NCBI RefSeq assembly: GCF_001425235.1 | Contig: NZ_LMEA01000001.1 | Location: 186,001-250,000 of the forward strand | Direction of reading: 5' to 3' | DNA from: Devosia sp. Root413D1 | Lineage (GTDB): Bacteria; Pseudomonadota; Alphaproteobacteria; Rhizobiales; Devosiaceae | DNA: 64,000 bases | Shown: one piece after another, positions 25,113 through 32,860 of the stretch | Layout: each line of letters starts with the position of its first letter | Numbering within the stretch: position 1 is the first letter of the stretch | Notes under the pieces: generated by a model | Database searches by the model: none | The model's input: only the letters and a program-made list of their open reading frames with translations | Told to the model about the DNA's origin: nothing | Position numbers and translations under genes: made by a program

Positions 25113-26249
25113 TCACAACCCGAACCAGCGAGCCCGCCGCGATGCGCCGAAATGCTGCTTGTCGGTGCGGAGGCTCACCGAGGGCTCGTAGTAGTTGCCG
25201 GTGGGCTGCGGGCCGGAGAAGAAATCCACCTCGACCTTGCCGATACGGCCGCCGCCAAACTCGATGTAGCAGGTGCCGAACCCGTTGTACGGCACCGCCT
25301 CTCCGGTCTGCCTGAGCTTCGCCACCAGCGCGCTCGCTACGGCTTTCGCCGCGCCTTCAGCGAACACCCCAGCCTTCGGCGTGCCGGTCGCCGCCCCATC
25401 GCCCACGGCGTAGACATTGTCGTATTTCGTCTCCAGGGTCCGCGGATTGACCGGGATCCAGCCATTCTCGGACATGCCGCTCTCGAGCACCACCGGCGGC
25501 ACCCGGTGCTTGGGGACGCCGAGGAACAGCTCGAACGGCATTTCCCGCCCGTCGTCCAGCACGGCGACATTGCGCGCATTGTCGACCGAAGCGACGCGCC
25601 GGCTCGGGATGAACTCGATGTCGCGTTCGGCGAAGGCGGCGAGCAGCGCCCGCGACGTTTCTGGCGACGGCGGCACCGGGCTACCGAGCGGCAGCACCAG
25701 CGAGATCCTGCAGTTCTGCCGCACGCCGCGCTCGACCAGGTAGTCATGCAGCATCAGCGCGCATTCGCTCGGCGCCGGTGGGCATTTGTAGGGCGCGCCG
25801 CATACCCCGATGATGGCGTTGCCGCTGCTGAAGTTCGGCAGCAGCTCGCGCAGCCGCTCCGCCCCCGGGATCGAATAGAATTCCGTGGTCCCGGCGAGCC
25901 CCGGCGTCGCCTCGAAATCGTACTCCGCTCCCAGCGCCACCACGAGATGGTCCGCTTCGAACACGCCGTTATCGGTGCTGACCCGCCGCGCCACCGGGTC
26001 GATCGCCGTGATGGTGCGCTTGAGCAGCTTCACCCCCGGCTTGGCATAGGCGCTGTATGGCATCCGCACCGCCTCGGCTTCGGCATGGCCGAACATCACG
26101 TCGAGCTTGGAAAAGCCGAACATGAAGGAATCCGATTTGTCGATCAGCGTCACGTCGATGCTGTCGCCCAGTTGCTCGGACAATAATGTCGTCAGTTCGA
26201 GGCCGCCAAAGCCGGCGCCAAGCACCAGGATGCGGGGTTTGCTGCTCAT
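25113..26249 (-). CDS. FAD-dependent oxidoreductase related to sulfide:quinone reductase
   Basis: 378 residues from the ATG at 26249 (GGCGAGA site upstream). FAD-binding GAGFGG at 11-16 and a second FAD site AVGDGAATGTPKAG near 281-294 are typical of the SQR/NDH-2 family. Cysteines at 150, 156 and 163 (GVCGAPYKCPPAPSEC) and 327 (GFGTCYIEF) lie where sulfide-oxidising members hold redox cysteines, although spacing is not identical to canonical SQR. It likely oxidises sulfide or a related donor with quinone. It is downstream of a peroxiredoxin gene on the same strand, separated by a hairpin. Confidence 0.85.
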   Translation of the reverse strand: MSSKPRILVLGAGFGGLELTTLLSEQLGDSIDVTLIDKSDSFMFGFSKLDVMFGHAEAEAVRMPYSAYAKPGVKLLKRTITAIDPVARRVSTDNGVFEADHLVVALGAEYDFEATPGLAGTTEFYSIPGAERLRELLPNFSSGNAIIGVCGAPYKCPPAPSECALMLHDYLVERGVRQNCRISLVLPLGSPVPPSPETSRALLAAFAERDIEFIPSRRVASVDNARNVAVLDDGREMPFELFLGVPKHRVPPVVLESGMSENGWIPVNPRTLETKYDNVYAVGDGAATGTPKAGVFAEGAAKAVASALVAKLRQTGEAVPYNGFGTCYIEFGGGRIGKVEVDFFSGPQPTGNYYEPSVSLRTDKQHFGASRRARWFGL

Positions 26250-26283
26250 ATCAGTCTCGCCGGTTGGTATTGCTGGATGGTGA

Positions 26284-26306
26284 CGGAGGCGCCGGAAGCG
26301 CCTCCG
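26284..26306 (-). terminator. Hairpin between peroxiredoxin and SQR-like genes
   Basis: CGGAGGCGC-CGGAA-GCGCCTCCG, a perfect 9-bp stem with 5-base loop, directly after the peroxiredoxin stop. There is no strong T-run, so it may attenuate or stabilise and not fully terminate. Confidence 0.5.
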
Positions 26307-26316
26307 CATTGTTGGC

Positions 26317-26982
26317 TCAGGTGAGCACCGGCTGCGGCACGATCCGGATGTAAGGCTTAGGCTCCTTCCACCCCTGCGGATAGAGCGTCTTGGCCTCGTC
26401 GTTCGACACCGAGCCGGCGATGATCACGTCGTCGCCTGGCTTCCAGTTCACCGGCGTCGCCAGGCGATGCTTGGCGGTGAGCTGCAGCGAGTCGATCACC
26501 CGCAGCACCTCGTCGAAGTTCCGGCCAGTGGTCATCGGATAGGAGATCACCAGTTTGATCTTCTTGTCCGGCCCGATGATGTAGACGTTGCGCACCGTCT
26601 GGTTATCCGCCGCGGTACGCCCATCCGAACTCGAGCCCGCCGAAGCCGGCAGCATGTCGTAGAGCTGGCTGATGGCCAGCGTCGGGTCGCCGATCATCGG
26701 GAAGTTCGGTGCCGTGCCCTGCGTCTCCTGGATGTCCATGGCCCAGCCGGCGTGCTTGTCCACCGGGTCGACCGACAGCCCGATCACCTTGACGCCGCGC
26801 TTGTCGAATTCCGGCTTCAGCCGCGCCATGTAGCCGAGCTCGGTGGTGCAGACCGGCGTGAAATCCTTGGGGTGAGAGAACATGATCCCCCAGTCATTGC
26901 CCAGCCACTGGTGGAACGAGATCCGCCCCATCGTCGTATCGGCGCTGAAGTCGGGAGCCATCACATTGATATTGAGAGTCAT
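26317..26982 (-). CDS. 1-Cys peroxiredoxin (Prx6 type)
   Basis: 221 residues. The peroxidatic site FTPVCTTE holds Cys45, after HPKDFTPVC typical of Prx6-type enzymes; no resolving cysteine is present. The long C-terminal domain (VNWKPGDDVIIAG, YPQGWKEPKPYIR) also fits this group. It reduces peroxides in the cytoplasm. The frame stays open far upstream (to 28428) but that is antisense to the regulator gene; the ATG at 26982 begins the conserved fold. It is divergent from a SARP-type regulator with a strong palindrome between them. Confidence 0.95.
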   Translation of the reverse strand: MTLNINVMAPDFSADTTMGRISFHQWLGNDWGIMFSHPKDFTPVCTTELGYMARLKPEFDKRGVKVIGLSVDPVDKHAGWAMDIQETQGTAPNFPMIGDPTLAISQLYDMLPASAGSSSDGRTAADNQTVRNVYIIGPDKKIKLVISYPMTTGRNFDEVLRVIDSLQLTAKHRLATPVNWKPGDDVIIAGSVSNDEAKTLYPQGWKEPKPYIRIVPQPVLT

Positions 26983-27044
26983 TTCGGTGTCCTTTGTCTC
27001 TGGAATTCGATTGCCGGGACACCTTAGGAAATCTATGTTCCGCC

Positions 27045-27067
27045 AGCGTTCCCCGACGGGGAACGCT
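27045..27067. promoter_or_regulatory. Perfect palindrome between peroxiredoxin and SARP-type genes
   Basis: AGCGTTCCCC-GAC-GGGGAACGCT: 10-bp perfect arms with a 3-bp centre. It lies 63 bases from the peroxiredoxin ATG and at the left edge of the regulator frame, a good place for an operator controlling one or both genes. A start of the regulator downstream of it (27118) would leave the site non-coding. Confidence 0.55.
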
Positions 27068-28821
27068 TGGTGACGGCCCGTCAACTGGGCGCGGCAACAG
27101 CTCGGGGCGGTGCTGTCTTGCGTGTTTCGATCACTTTGCTCGGCCGCTTCGGCGTCAGCGTCGATGGCCGTCCGATCCCGACCGCTGACTGGCGGCGCGA
27201 CCGGGCCGCCGCACTGGTGAAGTTTCTCGCCATCACCCCGGCGCATCGCCTGCATCGCGAACAGCTGATGGAAGCGTTCTGGCCCGAGCTCGATACCGAG
27301 GCCGCCGGCGCCAACCTGCGCAAGGCCATCCACTTCGCCCGCCGCACCCTTGGCGCGCACGAACTCATCACCCTTGGCAACGACGTCGTTGCGCTGGCGC
27401 CGGAAGCCGAGCTCAGCGTCGACACCGAACAGTTCGAGGCGGCGACCAGGGAGGCGCTGAGATCCCGCGATGCCGCCGAGTTCGAGCGGGCCGCCGACCT
27501 CTATCCTGGCCAGCTGCTGCCCGACGACATCTATGTCGATTGGCTCGACGCCCCGCGCACCCAGCTGCAGCAGCGCTACACCGAGCTGCTGCGCGCCGGC
27601 GCGCTGTGGCAACGACTTATTGCCCACGACCCCACCGACGAACAGGCGCAATGCGCCCTGATGCAGCGGGCCCTCGATGCCGGTAACCGGGTCGAGGCGA
27701 TCCGCCAGTTCAACCAGCTGCGCGACAACCTCCACGCCGAGCTCGGCGTCGGCCCCAGCGCCGCGGCGATCGCGCTCTACGAGCAGGCCCTGGCGCTGTC
27801 CAGCGCCGAGCAGCCCGACCCATCCGACCGCATCCGCGCCTCGCTCGCCTGGGGCCTGGTGCACCTGCAGAGCGGCGAATTCGACCGGGCCAGCGAGATC
27901 GCCCGCGACACCCGCAACCAGGCGCTCGCCGCCAACCTCGCCCGCGAGGTCGGCCAGGCCAGTGCATTGCTCGGCCTCTCGGCCAATATGCAGCAGCGCT
28001 GGCCCGAGCTGTTCCGCTCCGAGTTCATCGAATGGGTGCGGGCCCGCCCCACCTTTGTCCGGCACGTCTTCGACGGCCACCTTTGCCTCTCGGAATTCTG
28101 CCTCTGCAGCGCGCACGGCCATGCCGGGATCGCCGCGCAGTCGCGCGAGCTGCTGGCTGTCGCCACCGAAGCCGAGTCCGTCGCCGGTCGCGGCCTCGCC
28201 AACCTGCTGCTGGGCGAAGTGGCGCTGTTCTCGGGTGAACTCGATGCGGCCGAAGCGCTGCTCGAGGATGCCGAAGACCAGTTGCTGGAAGCCGGCGCCG
28301 TCGCCGGCCGCGTCCTGGCGCTGGAACGGTTGGCCGAGATCGCCCTTGAACGCGGCCAGAAATGGCGCGCCAATCGGCTGATCCAGCGCGGGCTCGGCGA
28401 GGCCGAAGCCACCTGGCTGTCGCCGCACCTCAACATGCGCATGCAGGCGCTGGCGGTGCGCGCCGCGCCGACCCGCGAGAAGGCTGCGGAAGCCATCCTT
28501 GCCGGCGACCGGCTGCTGACCAATGGCGCCTGCCAGCCCTGCTCGATGGCGCTCCGCACTGCCTCAGTCATCGCACTGGTCGAGGCCGGACAGCTGCACG
28601 AGGTCGATCGCCGCCTCGCCGATGCCGAACGCATCGCCGGTATGTGGCATGGCGGCCCGTGGGCCGCGGCTTTATGGGAAGCCCGGGGCGTGCAGCGCCG
28701 CGCCCAGGGGCACGAGGTCCGGGCGCTCGCTGCCTTCGACGAAGCCGCCTCGCGCTACGCCGAACTCGGCCGCCCCCGCGACGCGGCGCGCTGCCTCGCC
28801 CGCATGAAAGACGCCGCCTAA
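27067..28821 (+). CDS. SARP/BTAD-type transcriptional regulator
   Basis: Up to 584 residues. The N-terminus is a winged-helix OmpR-like DNA-binding domain (ITLLGRFGVSVDGRPIP ... LKFLAI... QLMEAFWPELDTEAAGANLRKAIHFARR) followed by a bacterial transcriptional activation domain of helical repeats (YPGQLLPDDIYVDWLDAPRTQLQQR; ALDAGNRVEAIRQFNQLRDNLHAELGV). The last 300 residues are TPR-like. TTG at 27067 opens the frame, but a TTG at 27118 just before the conserved strand RVSITLLGRFGV is equally possible. It may regulate the divergent peroxiredoxin and SQR-like genes. Such activators are classic in actinobacteria and less usual here. Confidence 0.85.
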   Translation: MVTARQLGAATARGGAVLRVSITLLGRFGVSVDGRPIPTADWRRDRAAALVKFLAITPAHRLHREQLMEAFWPELDTEAAGANLRKAIHFARRTLGAHELITLGNDVVALAPEAELSVDTEQFEAATREALRSRDAAEFERAADLYPGQLLPDDIYVDWLDAPRTQLQQRYTELLRAGALWQRLIAHDPTDEQAQCALMQRALDAGNRVEAIRQFNQLRDNLHAELGVGPSAAAIALYEQALALSSAEQPDPSDRIRASLAWGLVHLQSGEFDRASEIARDTRNQALAANLAREVGQASALLGLSANMQQRWPELFRSEFIEWVRARPTFVRHVFDGHLCLSEFCLCSAHGHAGIAAQSRELLAVATEAESVAGRGLANLLLGEVALFSGELDAAEALLEDAEDQLLEAGAVAGRVLALERLAEIALERGQKWRANRLIQRGLGEAEATWLSPHLNMRMQALAVRAAPTREKAAEAILAGDRLLTNGACQPCSMALRTASVIALVEAGQLHEVDRRLADAERIAGMWHGGPWAAALWEARGVQRRAQGHEVRALAAFDEAASRYAELGRPRDAARCLARMKDAA

Positions 28822-28845
28822 ATCACTTCAGCAACGAGCGACCCA

Positions 28846-28867
28846 CATTCCCGCTTTCGCGGGAATG
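28846..28867 (+). terminator. Hairpin after SARP-type gene
   Basis: CATTCCCGC-TTTC-GCGGGAATG, perfect 9-bp stem, 24 bases after the stop. The core (TCCCGCTTTCGCGGGAATGAC) resembles the right arm of the family 1 repeats, so it may be a solo remnant that doubles as a terminator. No T-run follows. Confidence 0.45.
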
Positions 28868-28898
28868 ACCCGGTGGCGGCCGCTCGATCGCGAACGTC

Positions 28899-29072
28899 CT
28901 AGTCGTAGGTATCCTCGTCCGCCCTGGCGCTGATGAACCCCGCGGCGCCTGGCATGTCGGGTGCTTCGTCCTTGGCCGCCGGCTTCACCGGCTTGTCCTT
29001 GGCCTTCTGCGCCTCTTCATGCCTGCCGTGTCCGGCCGCGTCTTTCTTGTGAGCCTTGTGCTTGTCGCTCAT
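28899..29072 (-). CDS. Small charged protein, 57 residues
   Basis: A short gene with an excellent ribosome site (AGGAGGATGCC before ATG at 29072). The product begins MSDKHKAHKKDAAGHGRHEE and ends ISARADEDTYD. It is rich in Lys, Ala, Asp, Glu and His, with no cysteines or membrane segment, and is probably disordered. It is convergent with the SARP-type gene. No family is recognised; the strong ribosome site and clean coding frame support it as real. Confidence 0.7.
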   Translation of the reverse strand: MSDKHKAHKKDAAGHGRHEEAQKAKDKPVKPAAKDEAPDMPGAAGFISARADEDTYD

Positions 29073-29120
29073 GGCATCCTCCTGTTGCTGTGAAGGAGAA
29101 CGCGCCAGCCCAGTTTTAGT

Positions 29121-29236
29121 GCCCCCCCTGCTCCCTCCCCCTTGAGGGTGGGTGGGGGTCCATCGGCGATCACCGCACCACCCCCTCCCTCAATCCCTCC
29201 CCTCCTAGCGGACGCGGCAGCGCCGCGGGGAGAGGG
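29121..29236. repeat. Intergenic inverted repeat, family 2 diverged copy
   Basis: CCCCCCCTGCTCCCTCCCCCTTGAGGG... through CCCTCCCTCAATCCCTCCCC... GGGGAGAGGG. It keeps the CCCTCCCC/GGGGAGGG cores of family 2 with an altered centre that includes a TAGCGGACGCGG segment also seen in the copy at 38811. It fills the gap between the 57-aa gene and the epimerase stop. Confidence 0.65.
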
Positions 29237-29266
29237 AAGCGAGGACTGGAGGATCGCTGCAGCCGC

Positions 29267-30253
29267 TCACCGCCCTAGCGCTGCCTGCTCCGAGGTGATC
29301 CTGTCCATCAGCGGGTCGAGTTCCGTGTTGACCGGCGCGTTCGCTGCCAGCCGCTGCTTCAGGAAGCCGATCGACTCCTCCAGCACTTCGTCGAGGTTCT
29401 CCGAGCAGTTAAAGTCGCCCGCGACCCGCTTCACCTTGGAATTGTCGAACAGCGCCGACCAGGTCTTGTCGCCGATCAGCGGCCCTTCCCAGGCCTTGTT
29501 GTAGGCGACCAGCGTGTCGGACGGCACATGCACGATATCAGGCGTCAGCCCGACGCCGCGGCCGATGGCATGATAGATGTCGTCCCAGCTATAGCCGCGG
29601 TCCGAGGTGATGTGGAAAATCTCGCTCAGCGCCCCGTCCTTGCCGAACAGGTTGACGAACGGCACGGCGAAATCCTTCGAGCGCGTCAGTGTCCAGGGCG
29701 AAGTGCCGTCGCCGGCAACGATCACGGGTTTGCCCTGCTGCATGCGGCGGATGACGATATCGCCCTCGCCCATCATTGTCGGCAGCCCGGTGCGCACCGT
29801 GTGGCTCGGCCGGACGATGGTCCATGGCAGGTTCTTCGCCTCGGCCAGCAGCTTTTCGCAGGCGATCTTGGCCTGGCTGTAGCCCCAGTAGGGGTTCACC
29901 GCCGGGGTCTGTTCGGTGATGATGTAGTGCCGCGCCGGCTTCTCGTAGACCGAAGCCGACGAGATGAAGATGTACTGCTTGGTGTTGCCGGCAAAGGTGG
30001 CGATATCCTCGGCCATCTGCTCGGGGGTGAACACCATGAACTGCGCCACCACGTCGAACTTGTGCCCGCCCAGCGCACGGTAGGCCGCCTGGTCCTTCAT
30101 GTCGCCGACGATCGAGGTCACCCCCTTCGGCAGCGCCGCATCGCGCTGCCCGCGGTTGAACACACTGACCTTGTGCCCTTGGCTGACCGCATATTCGACG
30201 CATGGCAGCGAAATCTGCCCGGTACCACCGATGAAAAGTACGCTGAGACTCAT
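29267..30253 (-). CDS. NAD-dependent epimerase/dehydratase-like protein (extended SDR)
   Basis: 328 residues. Dinucleotide-binding start VLFIGGTGQISLPC (glycines slightly atypical for GxxGxxG), SSASVYEKP strand and the YSQAK active-site segment with Tyr and Lys spaced as Tyr-x-x-x-Lys. This gives a Rossmann-fold sugar-nucleotide or quinone-type reductase. RBS GAGGAGG precedes the ATG at 30253. A perfect palindrome lies 16 bases upstream of the start, so it is probably a repressed gene. The substrate is unknown; neighbours on the other strand encode nucleotidyl transfer but are divergent. Confidence 0.85.
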   Translation of the reverse strand: MSLSVLFIGGTGQISLPCVEYAVSQGHKVSVFNRGQRDAALPKGVTSIVGDMKDQAAYRALGGHKFDVVAQFMVFTPEQMAEDIATFAGNTKQYIFISSASVYEKPARHYIITEQTPAVNPYWGYSQAKIACEKLLAEAKNLPWTIVRPSHTVRTGLPTMMGEGDIVIRRMQQGKPVIVAGDGTSPWTLTRSKDFAVPFVNLFGKDGALSEIFHITSDRGYSWDDIYHAIGRGVGLTPDIVHVPSDTLVAYNKAWEGPLIGDKTWSALFDNSKVKRVAGDFNCSENLDEVLEESIGFLKQRLAANAPVNTELDPLMDRITSEQAALGR

Positions 30254-30268
30254 GAAATCCTCCTCGAG

Positions 30269-30288
30269 TATGAGGAGCGTACCTCATA
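30269..30288. promoter_or_regulatory. Operator-like palindrome upstream of SDR gene
   Basis: TATGAGG-AGCGTA-CCTCATA, perfect 7-bp arms with a 6-bp centre, just upstream of the ribosome site of the SDR gene. The size and shape suit a winged-helix dimer (HxlR or MarR type). No such regulator is encoded next to it in this window. Confidence 0.55.
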
Positions 30289-30435
30289 ACCGGTCCGCCG
30301 CGACTGCAACCTTCGACGCAGCCCGGGGCGCCAAGCCATTCAGCGATTGTGCGCACGCGAACAACCGCCTACCACTTCTTGTCGACGCGCCGGATCTGGG
30401 CACGGCAAGTCACCTGATCACCTCGGGACCGTAGC

Positions 30436-31197
30436 TTGATCAACATCGTCATCCCGATGGCCGGCCGCGGCTCGCGTTTCGAGGGCACCGCCGAACGCGT
30501 GCCCAAGCCGCTGATCGAGGTGCAGCCCGGCCGCCGGATGATCGAGTACGTGGTCGATTACCTGCGCCTCGCCGAACCGCACCGCTTTATCTTCGTCTGC
30601 CAGGCCGAGCACGCCCGCCGGCACCGGCTGGCCGAACTGTTCGCCACCCTGGCCCCCAGCCATGAACTGGTGCTCACCGACGCGGTGACCCGCGGCCCCG
30701 CAGCGACAGCGCTTCTTGCGGCGCCCCTGCTCGGGCCGGATGATGAGTTGCTCGTCGCCTATTGCGATTGCTTTTTCACCATCGATGTCTCGGCCTTTCT
30801 CGGCCGCCTGCGCGGTGCATCGGCCGATGGCGGCGTGCTGATCTTCCCCTCGACCCAGCCGAGCGATGCCTATGCCCTTGTCGATCCGCAGGGACGCATC
30901 TCGCAGATCGTCGAGAAAGAGGTGATCAGCGGCGACGCCGTGGCCGGGCTGTTCTATTTTCGCCGTGGCGAGGCGTTCGTCGGCGCGGCCGAGGCCGCCA
31001 TCGCCGCCACCCCGGCTGACCGGGAGGCGTTCGTTTCAAACGTCTGCGACCGCCTGATCGCCGATGGCGGCACCGTTCTCGGCCAACGCATCGATCGCCG
31101 CCAGTGGATCGAAATGGGCACCCCGGCTGACCTCGCGCTCTCCCGCCAGTGGCTCGCGACGCATCGGCCGACGGCAATGCCAGGCCGCCGAGGGTGA
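30436..31197 (+). CDS. Sugar- or choline-phosphate nucleotidyltransferase
   Basis: 253 residues, TTG start. The N-terminal NTP site IVIPMAGRGSRF (4-15) and PKPLIEV (24-30) are the nucleotidyltransferase (GT-A) signature, with LVAYCDCFF giving the metal-binding Asp. It transfers an NMP to a phosphorylated sugar or alcohol. A LicD-family gene follows 5 bases later, so the pair resembles a LicC-LicD unit in which LicC makes CDP-choline for surface decoration. A hexose-1-phosphate enzyme is the main alternative. Confidence 0.88.
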   Translation: MINIVIPMAGRGSRFEGTAERVPKPLIEVQPGRRMIEYVVDYLRLAEPHRFIFVCQAEHARRHRLAELFATLAPSHELVLTDAVTRGPAATALLAAPLLGPDDELLVAYCDCFFTIDVSAFLGRLRGASADGGVLIFPSTQPSDAYALVDPQGRISQIVEKEVISGDAVAGLFYFRRGEAFVGAAEAAIAATPADREAFVSNVCDRLIADGGTVLGQRIDRRQWIEMGTPADLALSRQWLATHRPTAMPGRRG

Positions 31198-31202
31198 GGG
31201 CG

Positions 31203-31940
31203 ATGAAGCCGCTCAAGCCGCGCTATCGGCGCACCTGGTCGCGCCCCATCGCGACGCTGACCCGGGGGTTCGCCCGCAATCCCAAGCTGGCCTGGCAGCT
31301 GGTGCGCAGCGGCATGAACCTTCGCAACACCCAGAACCTGCGCCGCTTCAGCCTCGCCATCCATGGCCGCGACTTCCTGGCCGACATCTACGCGGTGGCG
31401 CGCGAGGTCGGCATTCGGCCCTATCTGATGTGGGGCACCCTGCTGGGGGCGGTGCGCGATGGCCGTCCGATCCCGCACGATACCGATATCGACCTCGGCC
31501 TCAGCGCCGCCGACTATGCCCATAAGGTCGCCTTCGTTTCCGGCATGGTCGAGCGCGGCTACTTCTTCGTCCTCGACGAGCGCTACAAGTTCCGCCTGCT
31601 GCGCCGCGATTACGTGCTGCACGCCGATTTCGACGTCTTCTATCCGGCCGGCGGCGAGATGATCTGCCTGAACCCCCTCGATGGCGTTTACCAGGGCGCC
31701 CGTTTTCCACTCCAGAGCTTCGATCGCCTGCGCGAAATCGAAATCCTCGACGGCCTCAAGGTGCTGATCCCGGATCCGCCGGAGCGCCTGCTCGAAATCA
31801 TCTACGGAGCGGACTGGCGAACCCCCAACCCCGGCTATGTCGGCACCACCGACCTCGCCAACCCACTCCGCATCGCCAAGGGCGAGCCCATTCCGCCGCT
31901 GCCGGAGGGGCCCCCAGGTCAGCCGCCGCCCTTCTCATAG
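31203..31940 (+). CDS. LicD-family phosphotransferase
   Basis: 245 residues, cytoplasmic. It contains the LicD/nucleotidyltransferase-fold motif YLMWGTLLGAVRDGRPIPHDTDIDLGL, with GTLLGAVR at 78-85 and metal ligands HDTDID at 92-97. LicD proteins move phosphocholine or a similar phosphodiester group onto glycans or teichoic acids. The first ~50 residues are basic. The gene is coupled to the nucleotidyltransferase upstream, and its end overlaps the convergent permease gene by 22 bases. No choline kinase or choline transporter is next to it. Confidence 0.88.
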   Translation: MKPLKPRYRRTWSRPIATLTRGFARNPKLAWQLVRSGMNLRNTQNLRRFSLAIHGRDFLADIYAVAREVGIRPYLMWGTLLGAVRDGRPIPHDTDIDLGLSAADYAHKVAFVSGMVERGYFFVLDERYKFRLLRRDYVLHADFDVFYPAGGEMICLNPLDGVYQGARFPLQSFDRLREIEILDGLKVLIPDPPERLLEIIYGADWRTPNPGYVGTTDLANPLRIAKGEPIPPLPEGPPGQPPPFS

Positions 31941-32857
31941 GGCTGACCCAAAGCCGCCGGAGCGCCGCTGCGGGTCGCCGACACCGCCAGCACTACGATG
32001 GTCAGCACATAGGGCAGCATGATCAGGAACTGCAGCGGCACGCCGCTTGGCAGCAATTGCGCCCTGAGCTGCAGCGCTTCCGCCGCCCCGAACAGCAGCG
32101 CCGCGACCAGCACCCCGAACGGGTGCCGGCGTCCGAGGATCAGGATGGCGAGGGCGATATAGCCCCGCCCCGCCGTCATATTGTCGAGGAACACGCCCGT
32201 CGCACTGATCGACAGGAACGCGCCGCCGAGCCCGGCCAGCGCCCCGCTCACCGCCACCGCCGCATAGCGGATGGCGATCGGATCGAGCCCCAGCGTCTCC
32301 GCCGCCTCCGGATGCTCGCCTACCGCCTTGATCGACAGCCCGATGGTCGAGCGCTGCATCACCAGCCAGCCACCGAGCACCAGCGCCAGTGACAGATAGG
32401 TCAGCGGGTCATGCTGGAACAGCAGCGGCCCGAGGATCGGGATCTGCCCCAGCGGCCCGAAATCGATCGGCGCAAACGGCGTGATCCGCGGCGAGGCGGT
32501 GCCCGAGCCGAAGGCCAGGCGGAAGAAATACGCCGAAACCCCGAGCATCAGCAGGTTGAAGGCGATCCCCACCACCACCTGGTTGGATCGAAGCGTCACT
32601 GCATAGAACGCCAGCCCCAACCCCGCGATGGCGCCGATCAGCACCGCGACGCCCGCGCCGAGCCATAGGTTGCCGCTGAAGTGCACGGTGATGAAGCCGG
32701 TAAAGCAGCCGATCAGCATCATGCCCTCGAGCCCGATATTCAGCACTCCGGACTTTTCCGCGAACATCCCGCCCAAAGCCGCGAGGAGGATCGGGATCGA
32801 CAGCCGGACGCTCGCGGCGATGAACCCGGCGAGGACCGGATCAGCAAGCCACTCCAT
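31919..32857 (-). CDS. ABC transporter permease (nucleoside/BMP type, second subunit)
   Basis: 312 residues with about eight to ten membrane helices, opening LAGFIAASVRLSIPILLAALGGMFAEKSGVLNIGLEGMMLIGC, a hallmark of the YufQ/NupQ-type permeases that work with BMP binding proteins. It is the last gene of a four-gene importer (binding protein, ATPase, permease, permease). A 3-base gap separates it from the upstream permease. The C-terminus overlaps the convergent LicD gene. Confidence 0.92.
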   Translation of the reverse strand: MEWLADPVLAGFIAASVRLSIPILLAALGGMFAEKSGVLNIGLEGMMLIGCFTGFITVHFSGNLWLGAGVAVLIGAIAGLGLAFYAVTLRSNQVVVGIAFNLLMLGVSAYFFRLAFGSGTASPRITPFAPIDFGPLGQIPILGPLLFQHDPLTYLSLALVLGGWLVMQRSTIGLSIKAVGEHPEAAETLGLDPIAIRYAAVAVSGALAGLGGAFLSISATGVFLDNMTAGRGYIALAILILGRRHPFGVLVAALLFGAAEALQLRAQLLPSGVPLQFLIMLPYVLTIVVLAVSATRSGAPAALGQPYEKGGG

Positions 32858-32860
32858 GGT

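Noticed and set aside
26317-28428. A 703-aa minus-strand frame seemingly fusing a long protein to the peroxiredoxin
   Set aside because: Only the last 221 codons have a family; the rest is antisense to the SARP-type gene. The true start is the ATG at 26982.
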